A DNA stretch of 64,000 nucleotides, taken from assembly GCF_963675165.1 (NCBI RefSeq), contig NC_087382.1, positions 7,528,339 through 7,592,338 of the forward strand, read 5' to 3'. The translations under genes and the position numbers were made by a program. Of this stretch, positions 15,001-21,765 are shown in pieces. The notes under the pieces are model-generated. The model was not told where the DNA came from, searched no databases, and saw only the letters and a program-made list of their open reading frames with translations. The stretch is from Halichondria panicea. Lineage: Eukaryota > Porifera > Demospongiae > Suberitida > Halichondriidae. The number at the start of each line of letters is the position of its first letter. The first letter of the stretch is position 1.

Positions 15001-15295
15001 CATTTTGAGCAGCAGTCTCCAGTTTAACCATTTCGCTCTCATCAACAACGAGACATTTGTTCCCACGCCTGTTGACCCTGACGACCAGCACCAACTAACT
15101 GGAGGCACTTTGTTGTCTGGTAATGGCCCTGAGATAGCATTTCGTTTCAGTATTGAAGACTTGAATGAGATCAAAAGAAAGGATATGTGCACACGAGCAT
15201 TGGGTAGAGAAGATTGTTACATTGTATTCCGATCTGCTGCTGTTCAAGACATGAACATAAATAATATCGATGGATGCCGACAAGTAGATGCCTAG
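2..15295 (+). CDS. Giant 40-repeat extracellular-type protein (5' partial)
   Basis: One reading frame is open from the left edge to the TAG at 15293-15295, about 5,100 residues with no intron. I counted 40 repeats of about 127 residues. Each runs: a D-x-x-x-P-x-L segment, a strand ending in F-S/D-E-T/P-V, an I-T-L-Q strand, often Y-x-L-T-G-G, then D-L-N-x-I-K, L-A-x-x-x-N-N-T-F/Y-x-S, and x-D-M-x-x-N. Repeats are conserved in protein but not in DNA, so the duplications are old. N-x-S/T sequons are very frequent, which suggests a secreted or surface glycoprotein. The FSETV strand recalls bacterial-type Ig-like repeats (SwmB or Big_5 style), but the D-L-N-x-I-K half is not part of those as I know them, so the family is unassigned. 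No membrane segment is seen. The signal peptide must lie outside the window. The last repeat is cut short after its DMN motif; a GT at 15286 could be a donor, but I found no matching exon. Confidence 0.85.
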   Translation, partial: VLTLFFSETVNSSSLDVSQISLQQIPSYSLGDTLTFIFSPSSSFTTSPNSDVILVDIGLSDLNEIKRIRGLATGANTTFIVITNTTVNDMSSYPVEEILVSSAQQVAIFTNDFISPELEAFQLDIDTSLLVLNFTETIDILSLNISEITFVPHPSSYFENQTYTLTAGVPPRYSSTNSSDSNSVVINIGNEDLNSIKRIKDLAQQVNSTFIKLSSEAISDMFGNGLVPVVREADIYVADISPPELLAWTLNLTSELLIFTFDETVDVSTLNITFLLLSSEITSESVTSASGSGRISGSGSGSAMATLEIDTPSLYTLTNFDSISQIDDPIVTIYLTDNDLHQIKLMRGLASTANNTVLTVGLAALYDNSLLPNSILEVTQAVETFVPDKIQPMLLNFTVDINLGTLTLRFDEPVDRSTFDPTGLTLQRSQTFLNLQQKLRLTGGFSDSTDGLVIVIRITIDDLNELKRKDMLFTSIDTSYLTIDRFFISDMAGNTITPILDGQALQAIRYRNDTNMPFLTFYSLNMDNGLLALTFFETVNVSSFNVNQLTLQRYPNAIPLSQLTLNSSSLISLEDSTIVYVQISDNDLNELKTREIADNKTTAWLVFPQTLVKDMNMQDVVELENGMSAAMVTNYTADTTRPTLVSYILDLNEGTILLTYSESVDVRGTLVVEELALQNTRRINRDIDGFNYLMLTQSSVSIDENRPIFTIRLSLVDLNALKQRPMLGTNVNNTFISYGSNFIRDTVGNEVVSIPSTIGFMADTVFIDIVRPELNTFELDMSLEILTLVFSETVDISSFDLSQFTLVSSPSAVRENIQSHTLTSGAILSMDGPVVNIDLSTPDVNRIKELNELAVSTNSTYLVVSMTALVDMIGLPVVPYEYIDPLLVDIFIPDFIQPRLVSYSLNLDGSAVLILTFSETVNVNTLDVTQVTLQDDTTANFLYTLRSSSFLSTNTTVIVIDLSSEDSNNVNRILNLATSSENTYLTFTELLIMDMNSNSIIPISDTSAVPVLQYTPDTTSPEIVAFALDLTTESMSFTFSETVLASSFDPTALTIQNFVTSTRDGQYTLTGGSVRQQDNTSVYLQLIFEDVNMLKQLENIATSTNNTFITFTAGLVTDTNNNEIIPLVNGEGLQGRFAGDEIAPQLLSFVVDLNRGLLFLNFSEAVNISSLRPVDIILQDCCQDCKFGSTESGSTQLVSSGGMSGSGQIFLSGSSSGSGSGSGSGIMDPSSFCNMSDYLYTLTGGECTDEQNTRFVCEVSDFDLNEIKRLPLCVFNNQGQDCCLAFQNQSITDQSGTPINSSVFEGCGFTVTQFVPDVNLPYLVEFTHMNLDSRILTITFNETINAKTIDSTQITLQSFYRNAQFSHTLVGGQVLTNDSTIVMISLTSEDLFEIQRQRGLCSDINNCWISITDRFVLDMSDNRNVEVPTSNAKDALRFTDDFSRPQLVAFDLNLDDDTLTLSFGETVASSSFDPTGAIILNARSDSALYVQLTGGSTTSPDGQEIIVNLLTVDTNMIRASDEIGTTLNNTFISITDNLITDAVRRNPNPVLNISFTEALQISRLVEDNQSPRLLSFAVDFVQDVISLTFNEPVRVSSIRYETITILSEPSINAVDAYNLTGGRNTIAANMNGTMVLTGHLEPVDVRYFKLSTLLATSIVDTWLSIQAGGINDMAGNFLIGIPINLSLPASSFVADTMQTSLIGFTVDMNLGLLHLTFDDIVDASTFFPRALTLQNESFSNERDVVQLSPTSFTESQDGYFITVNISVDDLNAIKLNDNLATGLSNVYLSMQAEAFDDNFGRDVVAVTAHEARQADNFTEDTTSPVLVSFEFNVDSGSISLFFDETVRANTINEDVIILQNAQNISVVTVSQQLSGANSSQEDSTLITVYLSEDDLNMVKAFTDLGTIESNTFISFSSSLIRDINNNSVVSLPVESALQTSRLYPDDTSPQIVSFILDLTAELIHITFSETIMANSTMIPEFSLQGSPSRQDFRVLQDSTHSLLDFKVLTIYLGINDLNEIKRLTSVGTNINNTYLTATTLAIQDMNVNPLVPTLPSLALRASMFTSDSILPTLLGFNLNLSSEILTLSFSETVRASTHSVSLYTIQSSMSLANSVQYYSLTGGISQHYDSHVIEVELTTPDLNELKRLVYLAINNETTFLSVDSDAIFDMNNNPLVSVLEESALPVSLFHEDIIDPELLSFNLDMNSGILTLMFSETVQISTFGIMQIYFQDFARSVDNYRLSNNSYTNNSDSAIVVIQLHSVDLNEMKRLYTLAIDNSSAFISFNDQLVQDMNENSIVPISNDEAQLVTIFVSDQTRPTLAMFDLNLNSSELRLVFSETVNRESLDVESITIQNSDLLLGSLQLTQSSESSSRNDTYIIIDIGLYDLNNLKRLTEVAISRNTTYLSLNSTAINDMNENAILQIPGFMALQVSSFVQDEIRPMLQAFSLDIDAGILRLFFSETVNASSLNVSAITLQSSMTILAEESYRLQDGISPELTNTNSSDDATLTVLIGSIDLNLIKANYLLANSNVTIFLSLSVYAVIDMVDLPNEPILENMAVQVAEFIEDTSQPLLLGYTLNLTSEELVLTFDETVNTGSFEITQLTLHSTQNITVGSYMMLTDTRLVSMMNSTVVTVTFGQDDLNFIKLDTELATADNNTYLTVTSQAIQDMALIPNPLLPTTLQAEIFEADLVNPQLISFVVDMNVGVLILNFDEPVNSSSLNPTGFSLLSERNVSLSMMMSANATNDTSGNDTSTFEAISTFTLTGGATNSSNGLQITLYFTNDDLNAIKEDEDLYTSNLTSYLSVNEFAIADMNDNLLTELNSFEALQTAMYVSDTTSPLVLSFDLDMDEGILTLSFAETVNVTSTMFDGIVLQRSSNVTTASYSYMLTGGQLTMMENGLVAVIQISLEDLNEVKRRRIALSPNTTWLAIEEATLLDMSDRPLQPLLNGLNTIIVTNYTSDTTPPVLDSFTLDLDSGVITLFFSETVVTMTFNVTFTTFQDTANGSNSFSHVMLTNSSYVNGTSYHIIPIVLGLDDLNTIKQEPYLATSQNNTFLSFYSDLVEDIFGNNILTVLQNDSIQASEFSQDITRPQLEAYDLDMDSRRLVLRFSETVNASSLQVDGITVISDPSVTERYMLDSSTLVLIYSPEIVVTISSEDFNAIKTLTALATNENDTFLAIEMFTITDMAGNFVVNISETEPLRVSRYIKDLQPPELTSFNLDMDSVVLSLTFSETVNVSSIDYTAITILNPDAPYLSYTLLSGETISLNGPQIVIQITKIDEDNIKRINNLATEMNNTYISSTSELIADMDDNTILNISSFDPLKVANFTPDTTLPALISFDLNLDANNVTLVFSETVNASTLDIMGISFQSQSSFAVNATTSYSLTNSIVQPVSNDPIVSIQLSRSDRDNFKELIALAVDMNTTFVVLAEGVVLDMVSLPIRAINETGAQLVQTYTMDMTSPYLESFSLDLSAEILSLNFSEPILISTLDVSDISFHSRMSSSSYTLTGGIVVNVRHSSYLMITLSTSDLNAIKVNTDLATSINNTYITFTEALGEDTSSNTISALLDPVRADSFTEDLVKPTLLSFELDLTSEVLILSFSESVNVESIHLPSFSFLSTHNESVPEFTFSSSSYTNSGNGDVIVVMISLSDLNRLKANPFVAASNDTTFLSVLESAIIDMNNNSIVAIPLSAALPVAVYTPDLLEPALLSFELNMNEEILTLSFSETVNASSLRVEEIVLQSISTSPLVSVTLTDAVSVSSEYDPVIIITLTRIDLDRLKSLTDLATSVNDTFISLSASTIQDIFNNPVVEISPTDALQSSLYIADATLPQLSNYDLDIDAGILTMYFSESVAVDSFDPTGITVLSSAVQDSGTSYYTLRDRPDNSINVVNSESTVVSFEFSVFDFNNIKAIVQLATSASNTFLSTDMTTIKDQTGNNITVIPVTDAHPVNNYTMDTTCPVLSSVSLDLNAGVLLLTFNEPVNTSTFNPTMVSIFNEESIAPVEQYTLQTAMYTEMVYVTELPLYLSEYDLNLLKANKNLGTTISDTYVYLTELAIDDAAMNAYCNDTLPLQATNVTFDITPPRVLNFTLDLTSEVLILTFSETVQLPLDVTSITIQARPEDLSSGSATASGSATASGSVTASGSAPASGSGLNMIIEEAIPMHTLTGGVSNINYTTEPHIVIVDLITMDLNIIKFDTELAVSPQTSFISISSELARDYGLTPNDVIAIPPYETLEASSYIPDTVSPQVVSINLDMDAGILRFTMSEVVNITSFEVTEIVIQSMPSIFNSAFYQLQNSAATMTSLTEVTVELSDEDINSIKQITDLATTIDNTYISFNSDLVRDMFENRIVNTSGINTAGYNEDSSPPILVSFALDLSTEVLTLTFDETVNASSLIATRIQFSSDLFSSDLLPVTSGTVSTIDSTVIEILLIDEDLHNIKRNLNLATSLNNTCLTFLALGVRDLSTLETGNLETSLCASSFAGDFVRPKLLRFVVDLNSEILILNFDEPVDTAKVNLTFVTLQSSQTIGPTVEEFTLTGGNVSSINLLQVTVGLNVEDLNGIKQNLRLFRDAESSYLRLEADFISDLNNNSIVSINESFALAASLPFVDDSTRPMLQAFDINMDNGYLTLYFSETVDVSTLDITQITLQVDSGVNEPLDEHTLLDANIVSLNAPIVNIELSNEDLNILKTRRIGRTPASTWIAITNATVMDITQQSVVPVLNGINSINVNTYTPDRTSPVLSSFSLDLTLNTLTLSFSETIHTTTLNIAEITLSSAPATLSQDLMYTLTPVSMSVSGDFPEITINLHRNDLNELKRRTSLTVSNTTTYISISSFAINDTFGNPITEILLSDALPVTKFTEDTIPAVFEMFELDLDQGTITLFIDETVNTSTLITTGITLLSSSTQPAPESYQLEFVHDNVTAPSNIITITLANNDLNEIKVRQVDSQTIEDMNGNLITPSPIVRIRVNGFTEDTTPPELLTFNIDMDSGELRINFNEAILSSSLQFNHFALINNETFVPTPVDPDDQHQLTGGTLLSGNGPEIAFRFSIEDLNEIKRKDMCTRALGREDCYIVFRSAAVQDMNINNIDGCRQVDA
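3541..3930 (+). other. Cysteine-rich repeat unit within the giant protein
   Basis: One repeat carries about ten cysteines, including DCCQDC near its start and a DCC after the D-L-N-x-I-K motif. Most other repeats have none. It also contains a Ser/Gly run at about 3568-3678. It probably forms a disulfide-stabilised unit. The next repeat and the last repeat keep a Cys pair at the same place after the I-K motif. Confidence 0.7.
12379..12468 (+). repeat. Coding minisatellite (Ser/Gly/Ala linker)
   Basis: Four near-identical 18-bp units (GGTAGTGCGACGGCAAGT type) code for a Gly-Ser-Ala-Thr-Ala-Ser linker between the ITIQ strand and the LTGG motif of one repeat. Two other Ser/Gly runs (about 856-912 and 3568-3678) occupy the same loop in other repeats. 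The Ser-Gly pairs could be glycosaminoglycan attachment sites, which is inference. Confidence 0.8.
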
Positions 15296-16200
15296 CTGAA
15301 CATGAACCCTAAAACAGACTTATATATATTGATAGAGCTAGAACTTGTAGCATGTAGCAATAGTGACGTTATAAGTTTTATGACCATACAATTTATAATG
15401 TGCTTGTAATTATATTGGTATTATAATCGTAAGAAGTTTATGAGTACCAGTATATATACCATGTACTACTATACCTCGATCATAGAATGGTGTGAGATAG
15501 TCTATTAGCTGTATATATAGGAGTACATAATTCAAACCGTCAAAACTGATTGACACATAGTAATAAGTAATGTGTAATACTTTAAGGGTATATGGTCAGA
15601 TCTAGACTCTCTTGTCACTAGCTCGATAGCACTAGGTCAATAGGGGGCTGTCTGCTGATGACTTAATTGCCCCCCCCCCCCCAATGCACATGCTGGCTGA
15701 TCTTGGAGAGAAAGAAAAAAATCTTGGAGAGCGAACGACAGTCTGCACCCTGATCCATCCCATGGTGGTTCTGTAGGGCTGATCCCATTTGTAAACAGGC
15801 CAATTTCTTGTAGGTGGAGGTAGCAGTACGTCCAAGGCCCCCAGTGCTTGGCAGGATGAGAGGAGTGAATTAAGGTAGAGTTTTTATATATATCTCTGAT
15901 TCTTTGTTCTTTTTTATGTTTTCGTGCTAGGTTGTGGAAAGTTGGTGCTGCCTGTTTGCAGGGGCCTACAGGTTGAATACTCTCTGCTTCCCCAAAAAAG
16001 CATCTGCTGGCACCATCTTGCATTGTGTGTTGGCAGATGCACCCGAAAGAATTAATTTCGCCACTAATTGTGGCAAACTTTTGATTGGCCATGAAGTCTC
16101 CTTGTCAGTCGCTTTTTTTTTTTTTTTTTTTTTTTTGTCAGTCGCGCTAGTTTGCGCATGTGTAGTGGTACAAGACACTCACAAGGTACTCACCTACAAG
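15296..16200. other. Intergenic region before the kinase gene
   Basis: No gene is supported here. It holds a 13-base C run (15670-15682) and a 24-base T run (16113-16136). The frame is open upstream of the kinase ATG from 15934, but the translation is low-complexity around the T run and unlike a protein, so I treat it as 5' UTR or promoter. Confidence 0.6.
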
Positions 16201-18809
16201 ATGGCTAGAATCACAGCTCCCGAATTGGAGCAGTTCATAGTCGCTACAGTTGAGTTGACTGGACGTGTACTAGGAGCAGGTGCTTATGGTAGTGTGGAGG
16301 AGGTGGAGATACCTGGAGCAACCGTAGCTGCCAAGAAATTGCACCAACAGCTTGTCAACCTGGGCTCTCCACGACAGGTAGATCTAGATCTATCTGATCT
16401 ATATCTGTTTTTATAGCTACTAGCGCTATTCAGGCTGATTTTCCCCCACAGGTTGAGAAATGGGTGACTGATTTCGTGGAGGAGTGTAAGCTGATGAGCC
16501 AGCTCCGTCACCCTCACGTAGTACAGTTCCTGGGGGTGAGCTATCTCCCTGGAGCCCAACTCCCCGTCCTACTGATGGAGAAGCTACAAACCAGCCTTGA
16601 CAACCTTCTAGAAACCAGCCCCAACATTCCTATTGACTTCAAAGTGCACCTTCTGACGGGGACTGGCCGAGGGGTGGTCTATCTGCACAGCCGCACTCCA
16701 CCCATTGCCCATCGTGATCTGTCCGCCAAGAACATTCTAGTTGATAACGGTCTCAATGCCAAGATAGCAGACTTGGGTGTTTCTAGGATTGTGAACATTC
16801 AGCCTGGCCGGCTAGCTGCCTCGATGACTCAAATGCCAGGCACTGGTGTGTACATGCCACCAGAGGCAGCTCAAGAGGAAGGGGTCACACGATACAACAC
16901 TGCCATAGACATATTTTCCTTTGGTGTGGTATCTCTCTTCACACTGACACAAACCTTCCCCAAAGATCTCAAACCTGCAACATATCATGATCCAGTTACT
17001 AGGAGGATTGTTGGCCGATCAGAAATCGAACGCCGTGAAGAGTACATAATGCCAATGAAAACAGCTCTTGGTGAGACCCACCCCCTAGTCCAGTTGACCC
17101 TCGCTTGCCTGGAGTATGTATCTAAAGATCGACCATCTGCTGTGGTGGTGTTGAGAGGATTGGAGGAGGTTGGAACAACACTCCCTCAGAACTGCACCCA
17201 GACCAAGCTGGAACTGATTCAACAGGTTTCTGTGATGGAAGAAGAGATACAGCATAAACAAGCTCAAATTGACGCAAACAAAGCACTCCACCTGGAGGAA
17301 ATTGAACAAAGGGATGTTGGAATCAATCAACTTCAGAGAGAAATTTTTGAAATATCATGTCAATTAAATGCAAAAGATGCTCAAAACACTCGATTACAAG
17401 CATCTAACGATCGTCTTCAAGCTGAGAAACGAGAGCAAGTTCGTGGACTGGAAGAACTGACCACTCTCCAACAAGAGCAGTTGGAAGTTCAACGCAGAGA
17501 AATTGATAATCTCTCCAGTTCAGTACAGATACAGCCTCTGGAGGATACACCCAAGGGCTCAGGACAGAGAGAGGTGACTATTGTGTGAGAGGGGAGTGTA
17601 GATATGTCTTGCCTTGTAGAAATAACATGGTTGAAGTGCTTTAATTGACATGTATGTCTTGCCTTGTAGAAACAACATGGTTGAAGTGTTTTAATTTTAA
17701 TTAACATGTTTTAACTACCATACATTTGCTGGACTGGGATAACAATTTAGGTGTGGCATTATAATGCGGCAATAACACAGTCTTGTTTGCACCATTCCTT
17801 CTAATTATAGTGTTGTCAACAATTCTATTTTTATAGACAACCACAAACAAATCCACAAGGGCTGTTACAACCACAAACAAACCCATAAGAGCTGTTGATT
17901 CGAGCACTGGAAACGAATTGCTACCACACAAGTCAGCCACGCTACAACCAACTGTTCCTACTGCCATTACTTTCATCTGGATAAGATGCAAGAACATACC
18001 AGAGGAGATGATTGCGTTCGATCAACCTGTGGCTAGCAACGGGAAGCTGTACATTAGAGGCTGGAGTAACGGGACTAGGACTGTGCTAGTGTACACACCA
18101 GATCAGGAGAGCTGGGGTAAGCTGCCTCCTCCAGTGATGCACTTCACCATAGCAACACTGAGAGGTCGACTACTAGTGGTCGGAGGTGAGGACAAGTCTA
18201 CTCATGAGAAAACGAATACCATCCTAATGGGTCCAGTCACTTCCCCACATGCCAAATGCATTAACTTTTCCAAAAGTTATTGTATATCAGAACCATCTGA
18301 TCGTTATCAGTGGATATGACTCAAACGACACTAAGATAGCTGAAGTGAACATTCTGAACACAAGCAACAAATGGATCACAGCCGAACCACTTCCCAGCAC
18401 TGATGATGACTACAGCACTTGCCTAATTCGAGACACACTGTATCTTGTAGGTCAAGAAACTAAGAAAGTGTTTCGAGCTCATGTGCCCTCCCTCATATCA
18501 CAAGCCAGTTCTGGCATGTGGGAATCTGTCACAAGTGTGCCATTCTATTGGTCGTCTCCCATTGCCATTTGCAACACCCTCCTGACAGTGGGGGGTAGTG
18601 TTAAAGAGCGAGGAGGTAACGCTATCTCAAACATCCATCTGTACGATCCCACTAAAGACCAGTGGACACAATGTGGTGACCTTCCCGAGGAAATGTACTG
18701 TTGTCATTGCATTGAATTATCTGGCAAACTGTATGTACTTGGTGGTGGAATTGGTTTCACCCCTATCAGTTCTGTGTACACATCAATTACACATGCGATG
18801 CACTTGTAG
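16201..18809 (+). CDS. Kinase - coiled coil - Kelch protein (one frameshift)
   Basis: Exon 1 is 16201-16377, exon 2 is 16452-17573, and exon 3 starts at 17837. Both introns are GT/AG in phase 0. Exons 1-2 give a tyrosine-kinase-like domain: Gly loop GAGAYG (residues 25-30), Lys45 in VAAKK, HRDLSAKN (His146), and DLG in place of DFG (Asp166), followed by MPPEA. A coiled coil of about 110 residues follows (about 310-425). Exon 3 codes a linker and Kelch-type repeats (LVVGGEDK, LIVISGYD, LYVLGGG). If the donor at 17574 is not used, translation stops five codons later at 17588, giving a 437-residue kinase without Kelch. The Kelch part changes frame at the GGG at 18229-18231: the first part reads to about 18229 and coding resumes at 18231 with VQSLPHMPN. 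This is either a real lesion or a one-base sequencing error. Kinase-coiled-coil-Kelch fusions are known to me from sponges. Likely cytosolic signalling. Confidence 0.75.
17597..17697. repeat. Tandem duplication of about 54 bp in an intron
   Basis: Two adjacent copies of a segment containing TATGTCTTGCCTTGTAGAAA and ACATGGTTGAAGTG lie in the intron between the coiled-coil exon and the Kelch exon, just past the donor. Confidence 0.8.
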
Positions 18810-18840
18810 TTAGAATTCCTTGTGATATAAATTTTTTATT

Positions 18841-18861
18841 GGGGCGAGCGAAGCGAGTCCC
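18841..18861. repeat. GCGAGCGAAGCGAG motif
   Basis: A short, nearly palindromic GGGCGAGCGAAGCGAGTCCC motif lies just past the Kelch stop, followed by CTGT-rich low-complexity sequence. It looks like the end of an interspersed repeat, but I see no second full copy in the window. Confidence 0.35.
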
Positions 18862-18948
18862 TATCTAGTCTTCAACGTTGTGATTCTGTCTGTCTGTCTC
18901 TGTATGTATTTTTGCAATTTTGTCTGTGTGTGTATGTGTGCACATGGA

Positions 18949-19980
18949 CCGGTGTCATAAAATTTTGGGCCCCCCCCCGGGCCTAGAATTTTAAAATTTT
19001 AAAAATTTTGGGCCCCGCCTAGAATATTAACAGTTTAGGCACCCCAGGGGTCCAAACTGTTAACATTCTAGGCCCCCCCTCTTCTGCTATCCTTTTCTGC
19101 ACAAAGTCAAAGAGATATAATAATATGGTAAGGTTAGCTCTATTAGTTGACAAAGCATCAAAGAGACTGCATGCATGCAAAGACTCTGTATCAAAGTAGC
19201 AAAAATGTTTGCATTATTATTCTATCATGGAATTCAAAGTGAAGGAAGATTTACCTTTTAAGTTACTCATGCTTTACCTATAAGAGTTAAATACTTTGAT
19301 GCAGCTCTGAAATGTTGGATCTGCCTGTAAGACAATCGATGTTGTTGCATAGCTATTGCCATAATTATTTGCAACTTCATGCTTACTTTCTCAGCCAAAT
19401 TTCAGGACAAAAAAGTATAAAGCACACAATTTCAGTGCAAGGACAACAATTCATATCTTCCTCCATGTTTTCCTATACATAGAAGATGTAAATTGTTGTG
19501 GGGATGCTCCAATAGCATCACTGGCTCAGCTCTCAAGTAATGTGGAATCATAGATAGAAGTCAAGCGAGAAACTGTTGTATCATGGTGGAATCACAATAG
19601 CAGTTTCCTTTCGGGACAAGGATAATCTTGGACAGTCCTGACCAATTCGGGACAGTTGGCACCTATGTGCTTCGTGCTGCATGAGGCCTGATTCATAGAA
19701 TGACATGGTGCAGTGTGCTGGCTGTGAGACCAGTGGTATACTACTGTACATGCATGAAATGTGTGTGTGTGAGGAGAGCTGCATTCAGTAACTGGCACTG
19801 CATAGACTGTGAAGACCATAGAAGATGTATTGGTGTATTGAGAATGCACTGTCACATAATGTTACCGCTGTTGTGCTGTTAATGGGGGGCCTAAAATTTT
19901 AAGAGGGGGCCTAAAATGTTAAAATTCTAGGCTCGGGGTGGGCCCAATCTCATGGGGGGCCTAAAATTTTACGACACCGG
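18949..19980. mobile_element. 1.03-kb inverted-repeat element
   Basis: The ends CCGGTGTCATAAAATTTTGG and CCTAAAATTTTACGACACCGG are inverted repeats of about 28 bp with few mismatches. Just inside each end are further GGGCC / CTAGAAT / TTTTAAAATTT blocks, also inverted. No transposase frame is present, so this is non-autonomous. I found no clean target duplication (the flanks are CACATGGA and CACGATAT). Confidence 0.65.
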
Positions 19981-21041
19981 CACGATATTTGTTTTTTGTA
20001 CTTGTGACCTTTTACCAACTTTTAGGTGAAAGCTGTGCATGGGCACAAGAGCTAGCTAACAATCAGATGAAGGCTCAGACAAGACACAGAGACTCTTGAA
20101 GCTACAAGCACGCCTACAGCAGGTCAGAGCAACTCAGATGGAGACCTTCTGAGCCTGAGATCACACAGGCACGCCTGCAGGAGGTAACAGCAGCTTACTT
20201 GCCATGTTTTACTTACAAGTCTTGTGTTTTTTGATAATAAACCTGCTAGCTCGACAGGACAACACAGAGACCAGACACTACGACATCTCAGATGGAGGCA
20301 CCTTTTTACAACATTAACAGGTTAGAGCAGCTTTTACTTGCCAAGAATTGTTCACAGTACATGGTAATACTTGTTTATTTAATGCCTTGTAGACTATAAA
20401 CCGGAGTCCAGCAAGAAACAGTACATTGTGATAATATCTCCTTCCTCCAGTCCTAACCTTCTCCTCCTTATAAGTTTTACAGACACATCTTTCCCTATGT
20501 TGTGTAAAATGTTGGGCCATATTTATTATTGATAACATGATAAACTTTCACTCATAGATATACGTTTCACTATGATTGGATGCAACTTTGGGGTTAGAGC
20601 AGTTCAAGAAGGGCTGCCTTGTTTAATAGATGAACTGGAATCTATCATCCTGTATGCTGATGTTCCTGGGCTGGCTATCACCATTGTAAAGTAGACATGC
20701 AACTGCATGGGCCACATTCATGTGTGCTTTCTTGTACTTGAGTCCAGAAGGAGTTGTTGTGGTAACCTTCATTTTCCAGACTTCCTGTTAGGCTGTCACC
20801 CAGTTCTTTTGCTGTATTAAATGGCTAGCATAGAAATCGTATAACCCATGCAGATGCACAATTCGCGCACGCTCGCCCTAAACATGCTCTGCATGCTTCT
20901 AGTACATGTATATGTGCATAATTATGTACGATAATTCGGTTTTAAGACTCATGATTCTTTACCAACTTCTACGTGATTGTTGGTGCATGCACACAATAAC
21001 CAGGAGCTTTGAGGAGATGGGACACAGAGCTCTTGGCAACA
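19981..21041. other. Non-coding, diverged duplicated segments
   Basis: No gene is supported. A segment at about 20010-20175 (TTTACCAACTTTTAGGTG through the AGATCACACAGGCACGCCTG region) recurs in diverged form at about 20955-21120. A shorter relative lies near 20255-20330. The second copy runs into the 3' end of the truncated membrane-protein gene. Confidence 0.45.
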
Positions 21042-21765
21042 TCAGAACGCTTGAAGCAGATCAGAGCAGCTCAGATGAACCATCGTGAGGTCACACAGCC
21101 ACCTGCAACAGCTCACAGCATCTGACTCGTCTACTACCTCAAGTAATTCATCATCATTGTTTTCATTGGCTACAAGCTGATACATTTCCCGGCCATTGTT
21201 TGCTCGTCGAAGTCTGGTGTCTGTACGAACAGCTCCTACGCTCCTTATGATGTCCTCCATTTTCAGCCATGTATTGCTCTTCTTGAGTACGAATTGGTAA
21301 AAATGGTAGCAGAGTGTTATTGCAAAGATGATACAGTATATAGCCATCGAAGTATTGGCTAGTGCTGACTGATCTTTCAAGGTATCTTTGACATAGGAGG
21401 TGCCAAATGCTAGAAAAGCAACATTGAGTAGATAGAGAGTTTCGAGGGAATCACAGAATTTGTTTTTGTACAAACGATTATTCAATTTCCATCCGATCAT
21501 CCCAACAGATAGAACCCCGGAACATAATAATAGAGAGGTGTCTGGATCGTGCATGGCAGCTACTACATTATGAGCAATCATTGTCAAAAGAAGCAGTCCC
21601 ACCCAGTAGCGATGTTTGGGAGTGAATGGAGCACGGTACACATCCATGAAACCATCGTATTTCACATTTTTAGTCCACTTCATGAGCTTCCAGTTTGAGC
21701 AGCGAGTAAACCATTGTCCAAAGAAGAGTAGTACAGTGTACAATCCACCAGCAATGAGGATTATG
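21042..21765 (-). pseudogene. 3' part of the split beta-helix membrane protein
   Basis: Reading on the minus strand, this piece resumes in the middle of a membrane helix (I-I-L-I-A-G-G-L) and continues with FFGQWF, FTPKHRYWVGLLLL, FCDSLETLYLLN, YHFYQFVLKKSNTWLK and NDDELLEVVDE. It aligns throughout with the C-terminal membrane region of the intact gene at 52157-57133. Its 5' neighbour is the foldback element, beyond which the N-terminal part lies at 25376-29774. After the acidic D-D-E-L-L-E motif it departs from the paralogue and enters a dispersed repeat, so the roughly 80-residue cytoplasmic tail is lost or replaced. Confidence 0.8.
21758..21765. repeat. Left target-site duplication (GGATTATG) of foldback copy 1
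   Basis: The same 8 bp recur at 25376-25383. The intact paralogue has a single GGATTATGG here (near 53027-53035), which is the empty-site form. Confidence 0.9.

Noticed and set aside
2..15295. Sponge aggregation factor (Calx-beta) or cadherin
   Set aside because: The repeats lack Calx-beta and cadherin calcium motifs (no DxNDN or LDRE), and the D-L-N-x-I-K half does not fit either family.
15934..16200. N-terminal extension of the kinase
   Set aside because: The frame is open, but the translation includes a poly-Phe run from a T tract and shows no domain. The ATG at 16201 gives the usual start directly before the kinase fold.
18949..19980. Gene inside the 1-kb inverted-repeat element
   Set aside because: Open frames (at most 87 codons) overlap on opposite strands and show no domain.
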